Origin: Coprothermobacter sp.
Lineage (GTDB): Bacteria > Coprothermobacterota > Coprothermobacteria > Coprothermobacterales > Coprothermobacteraceae
Direction of reading: 5' to 3'
DNA length: 10,592 nucleotides
NCBI GenBank assembly: GCA_003476705.1
Contig: DMVM01000005.1
Coordinates: 1 to 10,592, forward strand
Shown piece after piece: positions 1 to 5,370 of the stretch (position 1 is the first letter of the stretch; the number at the start of each line of letters is the position of its first letter). The translations under genes were made by a program, and so were the position numbers. The notes beneath the pieces are model-generated. The model ran no database searches. It was given only the letters and a program-made list of their open reading frames with translations, and was not told where the DNA came from.

Positions 1-907
1 TGATTAGTCCACCGCCTTTGGAGGAGCAAATCTCTTGGAGGAATTTTGTGTATCCACCCGAATCCAGAATAGCTGGCAGTTTGTGTTTGAGTATTTCTCT
101 TGCAAATCCTCGAGCCATCTGGAGGGACGGAAATACGAGTAGGGTCTTTTCCCCTTTTTCCAATAAGTTTCTTATGTAGGGTGACAGCTCTTCCAAGGTT
201 GTTGGTGGTTTCTCCTGTCTGGGCATGTTTCTGTCCACAGGGAGCTTCATGCTACTTAGCACATGCAGCTCTAAAACCAAAGCTTCTTCCTCTTTAAGTT
301 TTTCTACTGTCCAATGTCCAAGGAGTTTCTTCCAGAAGATCAGTGGCAATGGTCGATGAGCGAATTTTTCGTACAAATGGCTAGGTACGAACAACGAGGG
401 TTTTTCCAACCGTGCGTACGTTAACGTGTAGCTTGTAGGAGGCACGACCACTTTTTCAACAATACCCAAGGAAAGGAAGCTCTCAATTTGTACTTTAAAC
501 TTTCTCAGAACGGTATTTGTTAACTCCAATGGCTTCTCTCTTAGGAGTTTTATAAGTTCTTTTTCCTTGGTACCTACAGGTACGTAGTTGAAAGCTTTAA
601 GCTGAATGAACGCACGAGGTCGTTCCTTCCAGTTCTTTCCGAGTTCCAAGAGTTCGAAACAGTTTATTGGATACTCCTCGAGCACCTGCAGGCATTGCCA
701 AACAAGCCAGCTAGGAGCATAATTTGATTCAAGAATTTCAAAGGTATGTGGGGTTTTTGTATCCGTTTTTTTTAAAACGATGCCCTTCAGTTTTCTTCCG
801 TGGAGAGTGACTCTGACTAAATCACCCGGAGATGCCTCCCCTTCTGCTGTGGCGAGGGAGGCATCTCCTAAATGTGTATTGTTAAGGGCAACTAACCACC
901 TGTGCAT
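1..907 (-). CDS. priA: Primosomal protein N' (PriA)-like, N-terminal 302 residues, cut by the window edge
   Basis: PriA recognises stalled or D-loop forks and reloads the replisome in the cytoplasm. Reading the minus strand from ATG at 907-905 gives 302 codons without a stop, to base 1. Residues 5-45 fit the PriA DNA-binding domain: LVALN near the start, then PGDLVRV (27-33) and GRKLKGIVL (37-45), like the family's PG-x-RVRVPFG and GIVV blocks; YPINCFELL (79-87) fits the family's P-I-G-x-V-L block. A winged-helix-like stretch follows (about 98-152). Residues 254-275 (TLLVFPSLQ) align with the helicase strand that normally follows Walker A by about 20 residues, yet the preceding 225-250 region has no GxTGSGKT. 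This resembles the degenerate, helicase-dead PriA of actinobacteria. The start overlaps metK by 16 nt and has only a weak upstream ribosome site (AAGGA, far), so translational coupling is likely. The C-terminal half, with the zinc cysteines, lies outside the window. The name rests on remembered family motifs. Confidence 0.72.
   Translation of the reverse strand, partial: MHRWLVALNNTHLGDASLATAEGEASPGDLVRVTLHGRKLKGIVLKKTDTKTPHTFEILESNYAPSWLVWQCLQVLEEYPINCFELLELGKNWKERPRAFIQLKAFNYVPVGTKEKELIKLLREKPLELTNTVLRKFKVQIESFLSLGIVEKVVVPPTSYTLTYARLEKPSLFVPSHLYEKFAHRPLPLIFWKKLLGHWTVEKLKEEEALVLELHVLSSMKLPVDRNMPRQEKPPTTLEELSPYIRNLLEKGEKTLLVFPSLQMARGFAREILKHKLPAILDSGGYTKFLQEICSSKGGGLI
828..868. repeat. 13-bp perfect inverted repeat inside the start of the priA-like gene
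   Basis: GGAGATGCCTCCC (828-840) and its exact complement GGGAGGCATCTCC (856-868) flank a 15-nt loop. In the minus-strand transcript the hairpin starts 23 nt after the metK stop and covers codons 14-27 of the priA-like frame. No U-run follows it, so it is not a standard intrinsic terminator. It could slow ribosomes or RNases or tune coupling between metK and priA; that is inference. Confidence 0.7.
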
Positions 908-2103
908 GCATGCAAAGAGAAATAGTCCTTAAGAACGGGGACCATGTCAAGTTGTTCCCAAGGGTAAATGGACTTGCCAAAGTGGCCATAGGCAGCCGTG
1001 TCAACGTAGCTCCATCCTTCAGGATGTTGTAGACCAAATTTCTCAATAATACCTCTGGGTGTGAGCTGTATGAAATCTTGCTCAATGAGGAACTGCTCAA
1101 GAGTACCTTCGTCTACTTTGCCCGTTCCAAACGTGTCCACATAAATGGACACAGGTTTTGCTTCGCCGATCACGTATGCAAGCTGTATGAGAACTTCCCT
1201 TGCTAAGCCTGCAGCCACAATGTTCTTTGCCAAATACCTAGCAGCATAGGCAGCTGAACGATCTACCTTTGTGGGGTCCTTACCACTGAAAGAACCACCC
1301 CCGTGGGGCGCTCTGGATCCATAGGTGTCCACGATGATCTTTCTGCCTGTTACTCCGGAGTCGCCGTTGGGACCTCCCACTACAAAGCGGCCAGTGGGGT
1401 TTATGTGGAATCGTGTCTGTCCTGTTAATAAGTCTTTCGGAATAACCTTTTTGATGACTTCTTCCATGATGAATTCTCTGAGGGTCTTCTCATGAACTTC
1501 TGGACTATGCTGTGCAGAAACCACCACATGATCTATGGCGACAGGGGTTAGCCCGTCATAACTCACAGTGACTTGTGCTTTCCCGTCAGGGCGCAGAAAA
1601 TCAACTATGTTCTGTTTGCGTACATCGGCAAGTCTTTTTGTAAGCGCGTGCGCCAATTCGATGGACAGGGGCATGAAGTTTTCCGTTTCATCCACAGCGT
1701 AACCGAACATCATACCCTGGTCGCCAGCTCCGAGTTCGTGTTCCATTTCACCAGTCTTGCTTTCCAACGATTCGTCTACACCTAAGGCAATGTCAGGTGA
1801 CTGGCGCTGTATGTTTACCACATACATGTTTTCCTGCACACTAAAACCTAAAGCGGGGTCAGTGTATCCTATACGTTCAAGAACTTGTTTGGCCACACCG
1901 ACGTAATCAACGTAACTGGTCGATGTAACTTCACCTACCAAAACCACAAGGTTGGTTTTCACAGTTGTTTCTACTGCCACCCTTGCCTGTGGATCAGTTC
2001 TCAGATGAGCATCTAATATGGCGTCAGATATTTGGTCTGCCACTTTATCAGGGTGGCCTTCAGTAACAGATTCAGAAGTGAATCTGTAGGACCTCATTTT
2101 CAT
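892..2103 (-). CDS. metK: S-adenosylmethionine synthetase (methionine adenosyltransferase)
   Basis: Joins methionine and ATP to form S-adenosylmethionine, releasing phosphate and pyrophosphate; a cytosolic tetramer in known members. The 403-residue product has the full family length and all hallmark blocks: FTSESVTEGHPDK at 8-20 (methionine and ATP site), GAGDQGMMFGYA at about 125-136, and the glycine-rich phosphate loop GGGSFSGKDPTKVDRSAAY at about 268-286. The ATG at 2103-2101 is chosen because GGAGGT (2113-2118) sits 9 nt upstream. TTG at 2106 and ATG at 2097 are also possible. A longer in-frame GTG at 2136 is rejected because it lies in the terminator tail and has no ribosome site. The gene is controlled by the upstream SAM-I riboswitch and terminator, which gives direct product feedback. 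Its last codons overlap the start of the priA-like gene, and no terminator separates the two. Confidence 0.97.
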   Translation of the reverse strand: MKMRSYRFTSESVTEGHPDKVADQISDAILDAHLRTDPQARVAVETTVKTNLVVLVGEVTSTSYVDYVGVAKQVLERIGYTDPALGFSVQENMYVVNIQRQSPDIALGVDESLESKTGEMEHELGAGDQGMMFGYAVDETENFMPLSIELAHALTKRLADVRKQNIVDFLRPDGKAQVTVSYDGLTPVAIDHVVVSAQHSPEVHEKTLREFIMEEVIKKVIPKDLLTGQTRFHINPTGRFVVGGPNGDSGVTGRKIIVDTYGSRAPHGGGSFSGKDPTKVDRSAAYAARYLAKNIVAAGLAREVLIQLAYVIGEAKPVSIYVDTFGTGKVDEGTLEQFLIEQDFIQLTPRGIIEKFGLQHPEGWSYVDTAAYGHFGKSIYPWEQLDMVPVLKDYFSLHACTGG

Positions 2104-2112
2104 CAATTTAGC

Positions 2113-2118
2113 ACCTCC
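2113..2118 (-). promoter_or_regulatory. Ribosome binding site of metK
   Basis: GGAGGT on the minus strand, downstream of the terminator U-run. It lies 9 nt before ATG 2103 and 6 nt before TTG 2106, and it fixes the metK start well inside the longer open frame. Confidence 0.8.
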
Positions 2119-2136
2119 AAAATGCAAATTTTTCAC

Positions 2137-2163
2137 AAAAAAAATCCCTCCGATGGAGGGATT
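2137..2163 (-). terminator. Intrinsic terminator of the metK SAM riboswitch
   Basis: In the minus-strand RNA, AAUCCCUCC (2163-2155 paired with 2151-2143) forms a 9-bp stem around a 3-nt loop and runs straight into eight U residues (2144-2137). It sits between the aptamer and the metK ribosome site, as expected for the off-state of a transcriptional S-box switch: SAM bound, terminator forms, metK is not transcribed. Confidence 0.93.
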
Positions 2164-2171
2164 CGTGTATA

Positions 2172-2294
2172 AACCTTCTTATCTTCCCACACCATGACTG
2201 GTGCAGAAGGAGTTGGCACCATGCTCGGTTTTCTCCCTCGCTGGTTGCCGGGCTTCTTCGGGCCTTTCCCTCCACCGCTCTGGATAAGAAGGTT
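2172..2294 (-). promoter_or_regulatory. SAM-I (S-box) riboswitch aptamer upstream of metK
   Basis: The minus-strand RNA carries the S-box conserved core: AGAGCGGUGGAGGGA, then GGCCCGAAGAAGCCCGGCAACC split over the P2 kink-turn region, then GGUGCCAACUCC, and GGGAAGAUAAG before closure. The closing helix P1 is 12 perfect base pairs (2283-2294 with 2172-2183). By family knowledge, SAM binding stabilises P1-P4 and favours the terminator at 2137-2163. The placement directly before a SAM synthetase gene fits feedback control. An 8-nt segment of the P2 5' strand (2267-2274) is exactly complementary to the terminator's 5' arm and loop start (2154-2161), a candidate antiterminator pairing. Confidence 0.96.
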
Positions 2295-2299
2295 AACAA

Positions 2300-2330
2300 A
2301 TTATAACATGTTTGTTCGTGTTCGATGCAA
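2300..2330 (-). promoter_or_regulatory. Promoter of the metK-priA transcript (extended -10)
   Basis: On the minus strand TATAAT (2305-2300) is a perfect -10 preceded by TGT (2308-2306), giving an extended -10. A possible -35, TTGCAT (2330-2325), lies 19 nt upstream, longer than ideal, which the extended -10 would offset. The predicted start point near 2293 is the first bases of P1, so the RNA would begin with the aptamer and almost no leader. Confidence 0.75.
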
Positions 2331-2423
2331 TAACTCTTTACGTGAAACACAATTGCTGTGCAAAGTTAAGTAAAATGGAACTGTGTAGGGCAAGTGAGAA
2401 TAGAAAATAGAGAATAGGACCTA

Positions 2424-3242
2424 ATGGGGGGTGCCACATATACTATGAGCTTGCGTGTGGAAGTCGAATACATGACCCATCGAGGTAAAGTTAGGTCAAA
2501 TAATGAAGATGCTCTGCTCATAATGAGTGATGTCATTCAAAAAGAAGAAATGGCTGATCTTCAAAGGGTAGTCTTTGAAGGAAACTCTTTTGTGTTTGCC
2601 GTTGCAGATGGCATGGGTGGTCATAAAGCTGGAGAAGTAGCTAGTCGATTGGCTTTGGATTACCTAGCCTTGAACTGGTTAAGCATAGAATCCGCTGACT
2701 CGATTGACCGCTGCATCCAGGAGATGAATCTTCAAATCGTTAAAGAAGCATTGATGAATCTCAGCATGTCAAACATGGGGACCACGGTCGCTGGAATACT
2801 CATTTGTGGATCCACAGTCTGGGTTTTCAACGTCGGTGACAGTCGTGTGTATGGTGTCCATGAAGATGAGCTAAGGCAGATTAGTAAGGACCAGTCCTTA
2901 CTGCAGGCTCTGATTGACGAAGGGACTATTACTGTGGCGCAGGCGCGTCAACATCCTTTAAGAGGAGTGCTTCTACAATGCCTTGGAGGTGGTCTTGAGG
3001 AACGAAAGGTTCAAACCATCATAAAACAATTTCCTTTAGATGAATATGATACCTTTCTCATTTGCAGTGATGGTCTTACTGATGCTCTTACTGATGAGGA
3101 AATAAGTGATTGCTTATTTTACAGTAAAAAAAGCATGCTAGGTTGCCTCTTTGAAAAGTATATGAAAGCTGGTGCTACTGACAATATGAGCGCTGTGCTT
3201 GTTCGCGTCCGCGAAAAAGTCGCAAAAGGGAGCTTGGCTTGA
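2424..3242 (+). CDS. PP2C-family (PPM) serine/threonine protein phosphatase
   Basis: Metal-dependent phosphatase of the bacterial PrpC/Stp1 type, which removes phosphate from Ser/Thr of proteins, usually opposing a Hanks-type kinase. In the 272-residue product the metal and catalytic motifs are all visible: NNED (26-29), ADGMGGH (61-67), GDSRVY (138-143), SDGLTD (215-220) and TDNMSAVLV (252-260). The usual DHS before the regulatory flap reads DQS (156-158). No membrane segment is seen, so it is likely cytosolic. The start is uncertain: ATG 2424 has AGGA 4 nt before it; ATG 2445 (removing 7 residues, nearer the usual family start) has a G-run 13 nt upstream. The kinase normally found next to it is not on either side in this window. 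Its stop codon is inside the promoter of the following tRNA. I see no convincing promoter in 2331-2423. Confidence 0.92.
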   Translation: MGGATYTMSLRVEVEYMTHRGKVRSNNEDALLIMSDVIQKEEMADLQRVVFEGNSFVFAVADGMGGHKAGEVASRLALDYLALNWLSIESADSIDRCIQEMNLQIVKEALMNLSMSNMGTTVAGILICGSTVWVFNVGDSRVYGVHEDELRQISKDQSLLQALIDEGTITVAQARQHPLRGVLLQCLGGGLEERKVQTIIKQFPLDEYDTFLICSDGLTDALTDEEISDCLFYSKKSMLGCLFEKYMKAGATDNMSAVLVRVREKVAKGSLA

Positions 3243-3268
3243 CACTTGGAGCAAAGCTGTGGTAAGAT
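3239..3268 (+). promoter_or_regulatory. Sigma-70-type promoter for tRNA-Ala and downstream genes
   Basis: A perfect -35 TTGACA (3239-3244) and -10 TAAGAT (3263-3268) are separated by 18 nt, and TGG just before the -10 makes it extended. Expected start is about 3275, a few bases before the tRNA 5' end. It overlaps the stop codon of the phosphatase gene. Confidence 0.82.
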
Positions 3269-3280
3269 AAATACCGCAGT

Positions 3281-3355
3281 GGGGACGTGGCGCAGTGGGA
3301 GCGCGCTGCCTTGGCATGGCAGAGGCCACGGGTTCGAATCCCGTCGTCTCCACCA
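3281..3355 (+). tRNA. tRNA-Ala with anticodon GGC, CCA encoded
   Basis: A full cloverleaf folds: 7-bp acceptor (3281-3287 with 3345-3351), 4-bp D stem (3290-3293 with 3301-3304), 5-bp anticodon stem (3306-3310 with 3318-3322) with loop TTGGCAT and anticodon GGC at 3313-3315, a 5-nt variable loop, and a T arm (3328-3332 with 3340-3344) with loop TTCGAAT. The third acceptor pair is G:U, the known identity element for alanyl-tRNA synthetase, and the discriminator is A (3352), followed by encoded CCA (3353-3355). It reads GCC and GCU alanine codons. No terminator lies between it and the next coding sequence, which starts 21 nt later. Confidence 0.98.
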
Positions 3356-3376
3356 CCTTTGTTAGGAGGGATAACA

Positions 3377-3892
3377 ATGGTATTAGGATATGATGGGAAA
3401 ATCCCTACCGTAGACGAGACAGCGTTTATTCATGATATGGCTTTTGTTTCTGGCGAGGTTTACATAGGGAAAGACGTGTTTATTCTGCCTTTCGCCTCCA
3501 TAAGAGGTGACATGAATGGCATCTACATAGGAGAAGGCAGCAATATACAGGATAATGCTGTGGTCCATGTGACTGATACTTTGCCAACGAAAATCGGTGA
3601 TTATGTTACCGTGGGACATGGGGCTATTCTTCATGGCTGCAGTGTGGGAAACAATGTGCTCATTGGTATGGGCGCTATTGTGCTTGATGGAGTACAAATA
3701 GAAGACAATGTACTGGTAGCAGCTGGAACGCTTATTCCTCCTCGCAAGCGTATTCCATCAGGTTCGCTGGTAGTGGGGAATCCCTACAAGATTGTGAGGA
3801 CGCTGACAGAGGAAGAAATTCAAGGCATAAAAGAAAATGCATTAGACTATATCAAGCTCAAAGATAAATACATGACATCTTTTGCAGAGTAG
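3377..3892 (+). CDS. Gamma-class carbonic anhydrase-like protein (left-handed beta helix, YrdA/CamH type)
   Basis: A 171-residue hexapeptide-repeat protein expected to fold as a left-handed beta helix and trimerise. Hexad repeats run from about residue 10 to 145. The three zinc-site histidines of the gamma-carbonic anhydrase fold are present at 64, 81 and 86 (VVHV, then GHGAILHG), with the conserved Arg43/Asp45 and Gln58/Asn60 neighbours. The acidic loop of the archaeal Cam enzyme is not evident, as in YrdA/PaaY-like members, so activity (bicarbonate-CO2 interconversion) is possible but unproven. ATG 3377 is preceded by AGGAGGG (3364-3370) at 6 nt; a longer open frame back into the tRNA is not coding. 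It is first in the plus-strand gene run and shares a transcript with the tRNA. Confidence 0.9.
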   Translation: MVLGYDGKIPTVDETAFIHDMAFVSGEVYIGKDVFILPFASIRGDMNGIYIGEGSNIQDNAVVHVTDTLPTKIGDYVTVGHGAILHGCSVGNNVLIGMGAIVLDGVQIEDNVLVAAGTLIPPRKRIPSGSLVVGNPYKIVRTLTEEEIQGIKENALDYIKLKDKYMTSFAE

Positions 3893-3904
3893 GGTGCTGG
3901 TTAT

Positions 3905-4777
3905 ATGATTGACTCTTTCAGAAAGTCTATTCCTCGTTTTAATGATATTCTGTTAATTGTGCTGGGGTGTTTAGTAACTGCTTTTGGTTTAGTAGCGTTC
4001 TTGTTTCCCCATAATTTGGCGCCTGGCGGTGTAGGAGGATTAGCTCTCACTGTTAACCACTTTGTTCCCTTTCTAAGTATTGGAACATGGATGCTCATAT
4101 TGAACCTTGTATTGTTCGCACTGGCTTTTTGGCTTTTGGGTTCTCATATTGGTACGGGGACACTCATTGGAACATTCTTCCTTAGTTTTTTCGTGGATTT
4201 GCTAAGCAAGTATTATGCTCAGCCACTTACCAGCGACTTGATTTTGAGCGTTCTCTATGGAGGAGCTTTATCAGGTATTGGGTTGGGACTCGTTTTTAAG
4301 GGCAGGGCAACCACAGGGGGAACGGATATAATCGGTTTCATAATTAATAAATACACTGGCATCTCGGTGGGACAATCGATTTTCATTGCTGATGCAACGG
4401 TAGTGACTATCATGGCGCTGGTTTTTAGGAGTACTGATGTGGCGCTGCTGGCTATTGTGAGCATCTTTATTGGTAGTGCTGCAGTGGATATGATGCAGAA
4501 GGGATTCATCAGAGAGCGTGTGTTCCTCATAATAAGCGACAATTACGAGCATATGTTGAAGGAAATAGATGAAAATCTGGGTAGAGGTGCAACGCTGCTT
4601 CAAAGTTGGGGCTCCTATGCCGGGACGGAGAGGAAGGCTCTCGTAGTTTGTGTTTCTCAATCAGAAACAGATGAAATGGAGAGGATCGTTAAACGTGTTG
4701 ATCCAAAGAGTTTTTACATCGTTGTTGAAGGTGTAAGAGTAGTAGGAGAGGGTTTTAGGTCGCCATCTTGGGTATAA
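3905..4777 (+). CDS. YitT-family membrane protein (DUF161 plus C-terminal DUF2179)
   Basis: A 290-residue integral membrane protein. Hydrophobic segments lie roughly at 14-34, 46-58, 61-78, 83-100, 111-130 and 157-195, with the family's conserved TTGGTDIIG at 136-144 between membrane segments. The C-terminal soluble domain (about 205-285) matches DUF2179: VFLIISDNYE, then LGRGATLL, and DPKSFYIVV near the end with a terminal GEGF. The substrate or role of this family is not established; a transporter or sensor is a guess. ATG 3905 starts 12 nt after the previous stop; upstream GGGTG gives only a weak ribosome site, suggesting reinitiation from the preceding gene. No signs of transfer: base use is like its neighbours. 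Confidence 0.9.
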   Translation: MIDSFRKSIPRFNDILLIVLGCLVTAFGLVAFLFPHNLAPGGVGGLALTVNHFVPFLSIGTWMLILNLVLFALAFWLLGSHIGTGTLIGTFFLSFFVDLLSKYYAQPLTSDLILSVLYGGALSGIGLGLVFKGRATTGGTDIIGFIINKYTGISVGQSIFIADATVVTIMALVFRSTDVALLAIVSIFIGSAAVDMMQKGFIRERVFLIISDNYEHMLKEIDENLGRGATLLQSWGSYAGTERKALVVCVSQSETDEMERIVKRVDPKSFYIVVEGVRVVGEGFRSPSWV

Positions 4778-4797
4778 GCATGTTAAGGAGGGGATGA

Positions 4798-5370
4798 ATG
4801 GTGAAAGACGAAAACGTGAAAATTGAGATGGTTGGGAAGAACATAGAACTGACTGCAGCCATAAAACAGTACATCGAGGAAAAAATAGGGCGTGTTTACC
4901 GCTATTTTGATCCCATTCTCGGTGTAAAAGTGGCGGTTGAAAAGGAACGTCAAGCTCGTGAACCTGTTTTTGACGTTGAAGTGACGCTTGACGCGAACGG
5001 AAGACTTATTCGTGCAGAAGTGGAAGACCCGGATCTTTACGCTGCCATTGATAAAGCTGCTGATAAGCTTGAATCCAACATAAAGCGTTTCAAGGAAAAG
5101 TTATTTGATTCACGTCAGGGTGGAAGGGTAGAGAAAACAACGACTTTGAACATAGGTTCTCTCCTCGGAGAAGAGAAGGTTGAGGAGCCACTCATTGAGC
5201 GACGCAAGAGATTTGTTGTGCTACCCATGAGCGAGGAAGAGGCCATACTGCAAATGGAGTCATTGGGCCATACGTTCTTCGTGTTCATGGATCCAGATAC
5301 AGGCGACCCTAAAATTGTATATAAAAGAAAGAAACGTGGTTACGGTGTTATAGAGGTATTGACTGAGTAA
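4798..5370 (+). CDS. hpf: Ribosome hibernation promoting factor, long form
   Basis: Binds the 30S decoding channel and silences ribosomes in slow growth; the long form also joins two 70S particles into 100S dimers through its C-terminal domain. The 190-residue length is that of the long form. Residues 7-105 match the S30AE domain (NVKIEMVGKNIELT, then YIEEKIGRVYRYF, and basic helices near 87-102). After a linker (about 106-130), residues 131-188 match the C-terminal dimerisation domain: RRKRFVVLPMSEEEA, LQMESLGHTFFVF, and YGVIEVL. ATG 4798 has an ideal ribosome site AAGGAGG (4785-4791). The stop shares one base with the secA start (TAATG). hpf next to secA is a common Firmicutes arrangement. 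Confidence 0.97.
   Translation: MVKDENVKIEMVGKNIELTAAIKQYIEEKIGRVYRYFDPILGVKVAVEKERQAREPVFDVEVTLDANGRLIRAEVEDPDLYAAIDKAADKLESNIKRFKEKLFDSRQGGRVEKTTTLNIGSLLGEEKVEEPLIERRKRFVVLPMSEEEAILQMESLGHTFFVFMDPDTGDPKIVYKRKKRGYGVIEVLTE

Noticed and set aside
100..297. 65-residue plus-strand open frame
   Set aside because: It lies antisense to the continuous priA-like coding frame, matches no family I know and has no clear ribosome site.
828..868. Terminator between metK and priA
   Set aside because: The hairpin has no following U-run, and the priA-like frame reads straight through it.
2104..2136. Longer metK start at GTG 2136
   Set aside because: It lies at the terminator U-run with no ribosome site, while GGAGGT is placed for ATG 2103 or TTG 2106.
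2108..2350. 80-residue minus-strand open frame
   Set aside because: It runs across the promoter, the SAM-I aptamer and the terminator; those RNA elements explain the sequence.
2331..2423. Promoter for the PP2C gene
   Set aside because: TAAAAT at 2371-2376 resembles a -10, but the nearest TTGCTG is only 12 nt upstream and no other -35 fits. The AATAGAAAATAG-like repeat is too short to call.
3287..3376. N-terminal extension of the carbonic anhydrase-like gene into the tRNA
   Set aside because: The extension is the tRNA read as codons; AGGAGGG directly precedes ATG 3377, and the family begins there.
3138..3377. 79-residue minus-strand frame containing a TGFEPVASAMPRQ-like peptide
   Set aside because: This is the well-known false protein produced by translating the complement of a tRNA gene.
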